Source: Acidobacteriota bacterium (GTDB lineage Bacteria; Acidobacteriota; Vicinamibacteria; Vicinamibacterales; JAKQTR01). Taken from it: a stretch of 64,000 nt of DNA. Where the stretch lies: contig JAPKZO010000006.1 of NCBI GenBank assembly GCA_026393755.1, forward strand, positions 204,453 to 268,452. Direction: 5' to 3'. Of this stretch, positions 35,463 through 43,851 are shown in pieces (the stretch's first letter is position 1; each line of letters begins with the position of its first letter). The notes below the pieces were generated by a model. The model worked only from the letters and a program-made list of their open reading frames with translations, searched no databases and was not told where the DNA came from. The position numbers and the translations under genes were made by a program.

Positions 35463-36224
35463 ATGAAGCTCGAAGCCGAACAAGTGCTGTGCCGGTTCCA
35501 CCTGTCCAACTTCGTCCGTCATCGTGACGAGCCGTTGTACCAGTGGATTGTCGAGGTGGCCCGGCACGATGGCTTGCAGGGAGCGACCGTGCTCAAGGGC
35601 ATCATGGGGCTTCGGCCAGACGGGTCGATTCTGCAGGAGACCCGATGGGCGCTGTCCCAGGAACTCCCGGTGATCGTCGAGGTGGTTGACGGACCGAAGC
35701 GCGTGGAAGCGCTGCTCGCACGCGTTGAGCCCGTCTTTACCGAAGGCGAGATCACCCTCGAACGGGCGCACGTCGTGCTCTATCGCGGCGAGGGAGACAA
35801 GAACGCGGGCGTGATTCCAGTCGCGGATGTGATCGCGTCGGTGGACGACAGCGCGGCGTGGGAGGTGAAGACGATGAAACTGCCCGAACAAGGCGTGTTG
35901 CTCAGGATCTTCATGGGGGAGGCGGACCGCGAGCCGGGACGAGACCGGCCCCTCTACGAGGCGATCGTGCGACGCGCGAGGGAAGCGCATCTGGCTGGCG
36001 CGACAGTGCTTAAGGGCCCACTGGGCTACGGCAAGAACTCACGGGTGCACTCCGCGAAATTGCTGGAAGTGTCGACCGATCTGCCCATCGTGATCGAAAT
36101 TGTCGACGCGGAGGACAAGATCAAAGCGTTCCTGCCGGTCGTCGACGAACTGGTCACCGAAGGGATGGTGACGCTCGAGAGCGTGCGGGTGCTCAAGTAT
36201 GTCGCCTCACCGGCCAGACGCTGA
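35463..36224 (+). CDS. Tandem DUF190 protein
   Basis: 253 residues with two DUF190 domains: residues 1-115 (VLCRFHLSNFVRHRDEPLYQ, GATVLKGIMGL, LPVIVEVVDGPKRVEALL) and 130-250 (LLRIFMGEADREPGRDRPLY, GATVLKGPLGYG, LPIVIEIVDAEDKIKAFL). DUF190 has a PII-like fold and is often fused to or next to the CrcB fluoride channel, which strengthens the fluoride-operon reading. Here no CrcB is present. It may sense a ligand and regulate the neighbouring transporters. Confidence 0.9.
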   Translation: MKLEAEQVLCRFHLSNFVRHRDEPLYQWIVEVARHDGLQGATVLKGIMGLRPDGSILQETRWALSQELPVIVEVVDGPKRVEALLARVEPVFTEGEITLERAHVVLYRGEGDKNAGVIPVADVIASVDDSAAWEVKTMKLPEQGVLLRIFMGEADREPGRDRPLYEAIVRRAREAHLAGATVLKGPLGYGKNSRVHSAKLLEVSTDLPIVIEIVDAEDKIKAFLPVVDELVTEGMVTLESVRVLKYVASPARR

Positions 36225-36260
36225 GGCCGGCGACACCTTCAGCGTCATGGAGCAGCCCTC

Positions 36261-37496
36261 GTGACAGACATCCCTGGCCAGACATCGAAACCTACCAGAC
36301 AGGACGGGGCGGACGCTCCCACAGAGCAGGATCGCAACGTCGTGGCATTGGGCTGGGTTGCGTTTTTCGGCGGGTTTGGGCAGGACATGATCCAGCCGAT
36401 CCTGCCGTTGTTCTACTCCTCCGTGCTTGGTCTGAACAAGGAGTTCATCGGACTGATTGAGGGCTCGTTGATGACGGTCGTCAGCCTGATGAAGATCGCG
36501 GCCGGCTATCTCTCCGACTTCCTCGGAAAGAGAAAGGCTATTGTCTTCGTCGGTTATGCGCTGTCGGCGGCGGCGCGGTTCTCGCTGGGCCTGGCGGGAT
36601 CGGGGGCGGTCGTGTTTGGCCTGCGGCTCACGGATGGTGTAGGTAAAGGCCTCAAGGATGCCCCACGCGACGCTCTGGTGGCCAGTTCGGCGGGAACGAG
36701 GAAGCTGGGGTTCGCCTTCGGCGTGCAGCGAACTCTGGACACGCTTGGCTCGGTGGCCGGTCCTCTGCTGACCTTCGGGTTGCTGCGGCTCTGGGTCAAC
36801 CGTCCGGGCAAGTACCAAGCGATATTCTTCCTCGCCGGCATCGTTGCCGCCATGACGTTGCTCATCATCGGGCTGGTGGTGCGAGAACGGCAAGCGGCCG
36901 TGAAGACGCAGCGCATCTCGCTCGCCGTGTTCCGAGGGCCGTTCGCCGGCCTTCTCGCGGTGATGCTCCTGTTCACGCTGGGCAACTCGTCTGATGCGTT
37001 CATCATTCTCCGCGCCCAGGACGTGGGCGTCGGCGTCGTGCTGATCCCCGTGGTGTATGCCCTGTTCAACCTCGTGTCCGCCGCCGCCGCCATCCCAGCC
37101 GGCAGGCTCTCCGATCGGATCGGCCGCCGCCGCGTGATCGCCTGCGGATGGGCCGTGTATGCGATGGCCTACCTGGGCTTTGCCCTGGCCAGCAGTCCCT
37201 GGATGATGTGGGTGCTGTATGCCTTCTACGGCCTGTTTTATGCGCTCAGCGAAGGTGCGGCCAAGGCGATGGTCGCCGAACTGGTGCCAGAGGAGAGCCG
37301 AGGCACGGCGTACGGACTGTACAATGCCGCGGTTGGCGTGATGGCGCTTCCGGCGAGTCTGATCGCGGGCCTCCTGTGGCAACGGATTTCACCGGCTGCC
37401 CCATTCGCGTTCGGCGCCGCGCTGGCGGGGCTGGCGCTCGTCGGTTTGTCGTTCGTGCCGCCGGCAACCGCAAGTCGTCATGCGCCATCCACCTGA
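36261..37496 (+). CDS. MFS transporter in the fluoride operon
   Basis: 411 residues, twelve helices. MFS motif A appears in loop 2-3 as GYLSDFLGKRKAI and in loop 8-9 as GRLSDRIGRRRVI. LTDGVGKGLKDAPRDALVA and ELVPEESRGTAYGLYNAAVG are typical of an uncharacterised drug:H+-like branch. Substrate unknown. As no CrcB or CLC-F is encoded in the operon, this and the CPA2 protein are the candidates for fluoride or compensating ion export. GTG 36261 has GGAG nine bases upstream. Confidence 0.85.
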   Translation: MTDIPGQTSKPTRQDGADAPTEQDRNVVALGWVAFFGGFGQDMIQPILPLFYSSVLGLNKEFIGLIEGSLMTVVSLMKIAAGYLSDFLGKRKAIVFVGYALSAAARFSLGLAGSGAVVFGLRLTDGVGKGLKDAPRDALVASSAGTRKLGFAFGVQRTLDTLGSVAGPLLTFGLLRLWVNRPGKYQAIFFLAGIVAAMTLLIIGLVVRERQAAVKTQRISLAVFRGPFAGLLAVMLLFTLGNSSDAFIILRAQDVGVGVVLIPVVYALFNLVSAAAAIPAGRLSDRIGRRRVIACGWAVYAMAYLGFALASSPWMMWVLYAFYGLFYALSEGAAKAMVAELVPEESRGTAYGLYNAAVGVMALPASLIAGLLWQRISPAAPFAFGAALAGLALVGLSFVPPATASRHAPST

Positions 37497-38487
37497 GACA
37501 GACGCGATGCCGCGTCGTAACTCTGACGAGTTGCGGGAAGAGCGACGCCATTCGAGCGGTCGCGAGTCGTGGATCTATCGCGCCAACCGGCCGGATGACC
37601 TTCGTGGACGCCATGCCGATCTGCTCGGGTCCGCGTTGGGTCCGGACGAGCAGTTCCATTATTTGCTCTATGCACCGATCTTCGACGGTGTGGGAGGTCC
37701 CTTCAACATTCGCGCGACGCCCGCGTCGCACGCCGTCGCTGTCGTGCAAGGGCGGCTGATCATTACCGCCGATACCCATTGCAAGGGCGTGCCCGCCGAT
37801 GTCCATACGGTGCCCTTCACCGGGATTCTGTCGGTGGAACTTGGCGCCGCGCTGCTGCTTGGTTGGCTCAAGGTCTGCTACGTAAACGCCGGCCAGGTGA
37901 CCTCGACCGTGGTGAGCTTCAGCACGACCGGTAGCCATCACTTCGAGGCAGTCGTGCGTGCGTACAGGGCGTTGACCGCTCGTCAACCGACCCAGGAGGG
38001 AGGCGCCATCCCGAGCGCGGACCTGTGGCGGTCGACGCCGCCCTATCTTCGCAGCGCGACCGAACCGCTGCTCCTGGAGGACGAGTCTGTCGTCTCTGCC
38101 ACCGAGTGGAGGGAATCGTGGCAACCGCGTAAGCATGGATGGAGTCGCGTCCCTTCGTGCGCGTCCACGCCAGGCCTTCTCCTGCTCACTCGTGCGGGGC
38201 TCCTGTGGGCGTCGAGCGAGCCTCGTGTGCGGCCGGACTTGGTGAGTTACGGCGTCAACGTCACGTCCATCAATTGGCAGGCGCTCCGCTCGGTATCGGC
38301 CGAGCACGCCGAAACGAGTGGGGCTGCAGCACGACTTCGCCTCGTGCTGGAACGACAGGGCGTCTCCACACATATCGAGATCCCGCTCGACGATGACGCG
38401 GGTCAGTCAGCCGACGCTGCGGTGGACATGATGGAGCGGTTGCGGGCATCGGCGAACGCGCCGGCGCGGCTCCATCGCGGCCCGTAG
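37480..38487 (+). CDS. Hypothetical protein, last gene of the fluoride operon
   Basis: 335 residues, no signal peptide or clear membrane span. I do not recognise a family. Two stretches look like beta-rich PH-like domains: about 85-165 (VVQGRLIITADTHCKGVPAD, LLLGWLKVCYVNAG) and 225-320 (GLLLLTRAGLLWASSEPRV, ARLRLVLERQGVSTHIEI). The start at 37480 overlaps the MFS gene by 17 bases; ATG 37507 is an alternative and neither has a strong ribosome site. Position suggests cotranscription with the fluoride operon. Confidence 0.65.
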   Translation: MRHPPETDAMPRRNSDELREERRHSSGRESWIYRANRPDDLRGRHADLLGSALGPDEQFHYLLYAPIFDGVGGPFNIRATPASHAVAVVQGRLIITADTHCKGVPADVHTVPFTGILSVELGAALLLGWLKVCYVNAGQVTSTVVSFSTTGSHHFEAVVRAYRALTARQPTQEGGAIPSADLWRSTPPYLRSATEPLLLEDESVVSATEWRESWQPRKHGWSRVPSCASTPGLLLLTRAGLLWASSEPRVRPDLVSYGVNVTSINWQALRSVSAEHAETSGAAARLRLVLERQGVSTHIEIPLDDDAGQSADAAVDMMERLRASANAPARLHRGP

Positions 38488-38499
38488 CGCCCAAATCGA

Positions 38500-38969
38500 T
38501 TACCTGATCACCACGCGGTCCAGCACCTCGAGTGTCTCCGGATTGACGGTTTCGAGACGCACGCGCGGCCCCTCGACATAGAACAGGCAGATGGCGTGCT
38601 GCGTCGAGAACGCTCGCACGAACGCCGACCAGGGTGTCTGCTCCTGCGCGTAGTAAGGCGCGCCGGCGGCACCGTTGTTGATCTGGAAGAATGGCCGCTG
38701 CATTCGGACCCGCGGCTTGTCCCAGCCCTCGGGGCAGATTGGCACCGAACTGTCCAGTCGCAGGCGGTTGTAGTTGTGCTCATCGCCTGTCAAGACAGCC
38801 AGCCCTCCGGGGTGGCCGTGATGTTGGAGTACACCCGCGGAATGGGCGTCGATCCCACCGTGGGTGCTTGCGCACCGATCTGAGATTGCGGCGCGGCGAG
38901 CGTCTGATGCGTACCGAGGGTGGTTATGATCGCCGCAGCCACACCGATCGACACGGCCGTCGCGAGCAT
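38500..38969 (-). pseudogene. Remnant of an exported metallophosphoesterase
   Basis: Two pieces. From ATG 38969 a signal peptide (MLATAVSIGVAAAIITTLG) is followed by about 40 residues to a stop near 38790. In a shifted frame, VLTGDEHNYNRLRL, FFQINNGAAGAPYYAQE and FSTQHAICLFYVEGPRVRLE, ending at 38500, form the C-terminus of a calcineurin-type phosphoesterase. The catalytic middle is missing, so this is an internally deleted gene. Confidence 0.65.
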
Positions 38970-38972
38970 GAC

Positions 38973-40008
38973 GAGGTCGCCGCGTGTCACCGTGCCGCGC
39001 AGGAGCGGCGCGCGGATACCGCCCATGTTCTCCATCGCGAGGTCCACATTGAAGGTGTCTCGAAGGGCATCGGCCATCAAGTTGTACTCTGCGAGATCGT
39101 CGCCCCGGCTGCTGAACTCGCCGGCAGCTTGCCCCATGACCTCGGCGTACCTCGGCGAGATGGGCTTCCAGAACTCGCCGACGACGGCGGCGACGCCGGC
39201 ATCCTCGGGAATGTCGGCGGTGACCGGGATCAGCCGGGCTCGATAGCGTTCCACGTGCCAGACGCCCTTCTCGTCTTTGTCGAACAGGAGGTCGAGCCGC
39301 CCAGTTCGCCGCCCCACTGGTGCGCTTGCACGATCACGGTTCCGTTGACAGCCCTCGCCTGGAGATCCTCCGAGTGCCAGATGAGTTCCCCCGACGGCAG
39401 GCGCGAGTGCGAATGGCTACCGACGATTACGTCGATGTCCGGGACCTGCTCGGCCAACCGCTGGTCGACTTGCTCGCCGGCGTGGGAGAGGAGGACGATG
39501 ATGTCCGCTTGCGGGCGGAGCGCTGCGACCGCCTGTCGGGCACTGGCGATCTCATCCCCCACCTCGATGGCTTCCTTGCCGGCCGGGTAGGTGGCCGATT
39601 CGTGGGCGAGCAGGCCGAAGACGCCAATTCTGAGCGACCCCAGCGTCTTGACAACGTAGGGGGGCACGAGTGGTTTCCCGCTGGCGCGATCGGTCGCGTT
39701 CGCACACAAGAGTTGGTATTTGGTTGCCCCCACCAGTTTCCGTAACTGTGCTGCGGTGTTGTTGAACTCGTGGTTCCCGAGCGTCCCCATGTCGTAGCCG
39801 GCTGCGTTCATGGCCGCCACGTCCGCCTCGCCGTGGTATTCGCTGGAGAACGGTGTCCCGTCCGAATAATCGCCGAGATCCACAAACCAGACGGGCGTGC
39901 GTCGTGAGTCGAGTTCCTGTCGGATGCACTTGGCAATGGTCGTCCGGCGGGCAATTCCCCCGATGTCCTTGTAGACCCGCAATCCCTGCAGCGCTGCTCC
40001 TGATGCCG
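38973..40008 (-). pseudogene. Broken 5'-nucleotidase/UshA-type metallophosphoesterase
   Basis: The first frame (to about 39300) has GGIARRTTIAKCIRQ, VDLGDYSDGTPFS, MGTLGNHEFNNTA and DVIVGSHSHSRLP, the calcineurin-fold metal sites. A shift near 39300 moves to another frame with YNLMADALRDTFNVDLAMEN and TRGDLV, the 5'-nucleotidase C-terminal domain, and it stops abruptly where the next remnant's signal peptide begins. The usual N-terminal HTNDxHG motif and signal peptide are absent. Thus truncated at both ends and frameshifted. Confidence 0.7.
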
Positions 40009-40014
40009 ACGAAA

Positions 40015-40035
40015 GCGATCCTGGCGCAGGATCGC
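40015..40035 (-). terminator. Hairpin just after the small membrane protein gene
   Basis: GCGATCCT-N5-AGGATCGC is a perfect 8-bp stem that begins at the stop codon of the 40035-40316 gene and is followed on the minus strand by TTTC. Possible weak intrinsic terminator. Confidence 0.45.
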
Positions 40036-40316
40036 TACAGAGAAAGTAGAATCGCCAACCAGAGCACAATCAGAATGCACGCACCGCGAACCCAGTGTCT
40101 CCAACTCGGAGCCGTTCGGTTCAGGCGCACCCAGGGATACAGCGCGATCCATGCTGCACCGGTCGCTGCAACGAGGCACGCCATCATGAGGAGCGCGAGG
40201 TCCCCGGACGGGCTGGTCGACCGCCGAGCCGGAGCACCGTCTTCGCACCTCGACGGTGAGACAACCCGTCGCGCCCGCCCGCGCCGCAAACGACGTTCGT
40301 CGATAAATGGCAACAC
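40035..40316 (-). CDS. Small two-helix membrane protein downstream of fluoride riboswitch 2
   Basis: 93 residues. A basic N-terminus (LPFIDERRLRRGRARRVVSP) is followed by two hydrophobic helices (LALLMMACLVAATGAAWIAL and GACILIVLWLAILLSL). No known family; it is shorter than CrcB and lacks CrcB's usual Gly/Asn signature. GTG 40316 follows GGGAGGG by four bases, and that ribosome site can pair with the riboswitch 3' strand. The frame stays open upstream to 40493, but there it reads through the aptamer and gives a false zinc-ribbon look. The riboswitch is the main reason to believe this gene. Confidence 0.5.
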   Translation of the reverse strand: MLPFIDERRLRRGRARRVVSPSRCEDGAPARRSTSPSGDLALLMMACLVAATGAAWIALYPWVRLNRTAPSWRHWVRGACILIVLWLAILLSL

Positions 40317-40351
40317 ATGACCCTCCCTGCGCCCGAGATCGAGCGACGCGA

Positions 40352-40403
40352 GGTAGGAGTCATCGGTCCTGCACGCAGGACAGTTCAGGCGAACTCCACC
40401 GCC
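40352..40403 (-). ncRNA. Fluoride riboswitch (crcB motif) 2
   Basis: On the minus strand: P1 GGCG/CGCC around the loop GTGGAGTT, then TGAACT, a perfect hairpin GTCCTG-CGTG-CAGGAC, and the 3' strand CGATGACTCCTACC, matching the fluoride aptamer closely. Downstream, GGGAGGGTCAT (the ribosome site of the next gene) is nearly complementary to ATGACTCC of the aptamer, so fluoride binding should free the ribosome site. This predicts translational control with fluoride switching expression on. Confidence 0.88.
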
Positions 40404-40786
40404 ATACGGACGACCACCGGCCCGCACCTGGCGCGACACGCCCGCTCGTGTGACACGAACGGGAAGACCAGAGAGCAGACCCGCCAGAGCCACATCACAA
40501 GGCCCGTGCTACTGCTGGATGTTGTGGAGGATGATGGGAGGGCGTCAACCGATGAGTCTCCCACCCATAGCCTCCGGGCAGGAGTCATCAGCCGCAGACG
40601 CGGCAGTTAAAAGGTGAACTCCATCACCTAAACGATCAAGTGTCGGTCGCAGTATACGCGGTCGCGCACGGCGGCGCCACCGTTGAGACACCGCGTTGAG
40701 ACACTGCGACCGACCCTCGGAAGCCTGTGCCCGCTCGTGGTGTGACTTTCCGCCCGTGGTCCGGCGCGAAGATGAGGAAGCACTGG
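40404..40786. other. Intergenic stretch with a long inverted repeat, no gene seen
   Basis: Between riboswitch 2 and the end of the ATPase-HAD gene. Open frames here show no family similarity. Bases 40642-40653 (GTCGGTCGCAGT) and 40703-40714 form a perfect 12-bp inverted repeat; within it ACGCGG (40656-40661) pairs with CCGCGT (40691-40696), and CGTTGAGACAC occurs twice, 13 bases apart, at 40681 and 40694. It may be a terminator for the dynamin operon or the scar of a mobile element. The promoter of riboswitch 2 must be near 40405-40450, but I see no good match. Confidence 0.5.
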
Positions 40787-42130
40787 TCATACTGACGCAC
40801 CTCGCGACGGGCCGGGCAGGTATGAGAGCAGTTCCGGGAGTTCGCGCAGGAGTAGCGTCGCACCGGAGAAGTCGGTATCACGAGTGACGTCGCATGGCAC
40901 AATCACGCATGGCATGCCCGCCGCCCGCGCGGCCGCGAGGCCCGCAGGGGCATCCTCGACCACAAGGCAGCCGCTTGGCTCCACGCCTAGCCGAATCGCG
41001 GCCTCGAGAAACACGTCAGGCGCGGGTTTGCCGCGAGGCACTTCCGCGCCAGACACGACGAGGTCAATGCTGTCTCTGAGGCCGACACGGTCCAGCAAGG
41101 CACGGATAGACCCGTGGTCGGACGACGACGCCACGGCCACTAGATAGCCCCGTCGCCGTAACTCCAGAGGTACGTCCGGCACGCCGGGCATCTGCCGTGG
41201 GCCCTCTCCCACGCGCCCAGCGACGGCAGCCGCGTTTCGGCGGCAGAGTTCCTCCTCGCTCTCCTGCAGACGATGCCGTCGTTTCAGCACGCGGAACATG
41301 TCATAGTCGGTCACGCCGCAGAACTCCACCCGATCGTGTTCGTCGTAGGCCACGCCAAACGCCGCCAAGACCTGGCGAGTCGCCGCTGCATGAATGCCCT
41401 CGGTATCGACGAGCAGTTCATTCATGTCAAAGACGACGGCGCGAACTCCCGCCAGGCGAGCCCGTGCGTGAGACGGCTGCGGCCTCGCGTCATGCCGACT
41501 CATTGGAGTAGCGTCGTGCCGGCCACCTGGAGGCGATGCGACCGTCTTGGTGAGCACGTGGCCTGCGCCTGCCAGGCCGTCTTGCCACGACACCACAAGC
41601 GCCAGACGGGGCGGGAGCAAGCCGCGGTCGTCCCGCCACCGCGCCGCCACCGCATGGGCCACTGCCACCGCGCGGCCTGGCACCCCTTGCGTCGCCTTCA
41701 CCGCATCGGACAGCCACGACTGCGAAACCGCCGCCCGCGGCACGCCGCCGGCTTTCAGTGAGATACGCAGCAGCGTGCTGATATCTCGAGCGGCAAGGGG
41801 CTCGACGCGTACGGCCTCCATCCGCCACAACACACGTCTCACCGCGCCAAGATCCGCTGCCTTGGCGCTTCGCCCGGCGGCCAGCACGATTCCGTCCGCC
41901 TCCATCACGCGCCGAAGCCTTGCCGCCAGCGGCCTGGATACGCGATCGAAGGGGTCGGCCACGACCAGCCCTTGACGGGAGACGGCCGCCACAATCGCGC
42001 TCTTGCCAATGCCCGGCGGCCCGAACAGCAACACGCTGCGCCTCGCATCGAGGAGGTTATTGACCCCCGCCACGAGCGCCTTCCGGCCAATCAAGCCATG
42101 TGTGGCCCCACCATTGTCGTCACGACTCAC
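40787..42130 (-). CDS. P-loop ATPase fused to a HAD-family (beta-phosphoglucomutase-like) domain
   Basis: About 447 residues. The N-terminal half is an AAA-like ATPase (SVLLFGPPGIGKSAIVAAVS Walker A, DPFDRVS, EADGIVLAAG). The C-terminal half, from about MSRHDARPQ at 41503, is a HAD hydrolase: motif I VVFDMNELLVDTE, motif II VASSSD, Lys in PRGKPAPDVF, motif IV CLVVEDAPAGL. In motif I the second Asp of DxD is Asn and the next Gly is Glu, so normal phosphatase or mutase chemistry is doubtful. There is no stop or ribosome site between the halves. GTG 42130 overlaps the dynamin-like gene's stop. Third gene of the fluoride-riboswitch operon. Confidence 0.75.
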   Translation of the reverse strand: MSRDDNGGATHGLIGRKALVAGVNNLLDARRSVLLFGPPGIGKSAIVAAVSRQGLVVADPFDRVSRPLAARLRRVMEADGIVLAAGRSAKAADLGAVRRVLWRMEAVRVEPLAARDISTLLRISLKAGGVPRAAVSQSWLSDAVKATQGVPGRAVAVAHAVAARWRDDRGLLPPRLALVVSWQDGLAGAGHVLTKTVASPPGGRHDATPMSRHDARPQPSHARARLAGVRAVVFDMNELLVDTEGIHAAATRQVLAAFGVAYDEHDRVEFCGVTDYDMFRVLKRRHRLQESEEELCRRNAAAVAGRVGEGPRQMPGVPDVPLELRRRGYLVAVASSSDHGSIRALLDRVGLRDSIDLVVSGAEVPRGKPAPDVFLEAAIRLGVEPSGCLVVEDAPAGLAAARAAGMPCVIVPCDVTRDTDFSGATLLLRELPELLSYLPGPSRGASV

Positions 42131-43851
42131 GGCCCTTTCTCCACTTTGTCCACCGCGAGCAGGCGCTCGATGTCGCATCGCAACCCGTCGAGACGTTCCA
42201 AACGTTCGCGCACGGCTTGCTCCCCGGCAGCCTTGTGCTGGTACGCGCGTTCGAGAGCCCGGCCGACCGACTCGAGCAACGCCGACAGACGGCTCCGGAT
42301 CTCGCTTTCCAGACCGCGGCGGCTCTCGAGCACGCGCTCGCTCAGATCGTTGGCGACCCGCGCGCTGTTGGTGGCGATCAGGTGGCGCACGTACTTCGCG
42401 GCACTCGACTTGACAGCCGCGATCCTCAGGCGCCGCGGCAGCGCCCAATCGGCCACCCACGCCACGGGACCGGGTTCCGCCAGACGCAGAAGCTCTGCGA
42501 AGTGGAACTCGCTTGCCGCTCGAAAGCCTCGTTCCTCAATCAGGGCGGCGCCATCGGCGAACGCTTCCCCGGACGACGTCGCGATGCTTGCCATGAAGCC
42601 GTTGGCGAGATCCGCGAACCGCGTCATGGCCCGTCCATAGAGTGCCTCCGCTTCAGACTCCACCCCGCTAGCCCACTCGAGAATCGCCTCGGTCGCCACG
42701 TCCAGCGCAAAGTCCATGGCCTTCGCGCGATATGCCGGCCCGCGGCGATACGGCTCGGCATCAATGCGCTGGTCGAGCGTGCGCAGCACGCCGGGCATCG
42801 CGACGGCCATGAACTCCCGTCGGGTCTGCACGAAACTCGTTGATAGCTCCGCCTGTTCCACGCCAAGCAGGGCGGACAACTCACGCAATGCCTGCCCTGC
42901 GCCGGCGATGGTCTAGCGCAGGTGGCTCAACCGGCGTTCTGAATCGGCGAGGGGCTTGGTGAGTGCCGTGCGTTGCTCATCGATGTCGCGCAAGAGCTCA
43001 CGAGCCAGCCGCGCGGCCCCGCGCAGGGCGGCCGCCGCCAACAAGTCGCTGGACCTGCCGGCCAACGCTCGCAGTTGGTCCTCCAGTTCGGTCCAGTCGC
43101 GCGAGCAGGAGCCCGCGAGCCGCTCAGCCGCGCTCACGAGCAGGGGCGGACCGATCTCGCGACCGAGCCGCCGGGTGATGACCGACTGCGCAAAGTCAGC
43201 TGCTTCCTGCAGATCGCCAGCGGGTCCCTTGTCGGCCTTGTTCAACACGATCAGCAGCGGATCGAGACGACTTCCCATTTCCTCGACCAGCGCCAACTCG
43301 TCAGCTGAGACGGGCGGGTCGGCCCCGAGCACGACTAGCGCGGCATCGATCTGCGGTGCAAACGCGCGGGTTACCTCAGTGCTCGCCGCGAAGACGGACC
43401 CGAGCCCCGGCGTGTCAATCAAACACAAACCCAATGCCAACAGCGGACTCGGGACGCACAGCTCAACGGCTGCGACCCTCTTGGCATTGCCGGGATTGCG
43501 AGCCTCGGTGACGAAATCCGAAATCAACGCCGCATCGATGAGGTGGCTCGTTCCATCAAGCAGCTGCACGCGCGTCGTGAGCTCCGCGCCATACCGAAGC
43601 ACGGTCACCGCCGACGTCATCGGCACCACGCCCGTCGGTAGCAGCGGTTGCCCAATCAGGGCGTTGAGCAGCGTGGACTTGCCTCGCTTGAACTGACCCA
43701 CGCACGCCACAAAGAAACGGCCCTCGGCGAGTCGATCGGCGAGTGCGGCCGCCTCGTTGGCGATGGACTCCGCGCCCGTGTTGCTCGCGGATTCCGCTAT
43801 GACGCGCAGCGGGGACGTGGTGCCTTCAGCCGTGGCGTGGCCATCGGTCAT
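42127..43851 (-). pseudogene. Dynamin-like GTPase interrupted by an in-frame TAG
   Basis: 574 codons in one frame apart from a TAG at 42913-42915. Part 1 (codons 1-312) is the GTPase: GQFKRGKSTLLNALIG (G1), TSAVTVLRYG (G2), LIDTPGLGS (G3), LNKADKG (G4). Part 2 (from TIAGAGQALRELSALLGVEQ) is the helical stalk-like region with long coiled-coil stretches to LLAVDKVEKGP. A GAG (Glu) to TAG change would explain the break; the gene may be recently inactivated, made as two proteins (no good restart is visible), or the base may be wrong. Dynamin-like proteins remodel membranes. ATGA/GTGA overlaps join it to both neighbours. Confidence 0.8.

Noticed and set aside
40320..40493. Apparent zinc-ribbon reading (CPAC) in the minus frame upstream of 40316
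   Set aside because: It is the translation of the fluoride aptamer; the CPAC arises from riboswitch sequence.
40642..40714. Integron attC site
   Set aside because: No RYYYAAC/GTTRRRY core sites at the ends of the inverted repeat.
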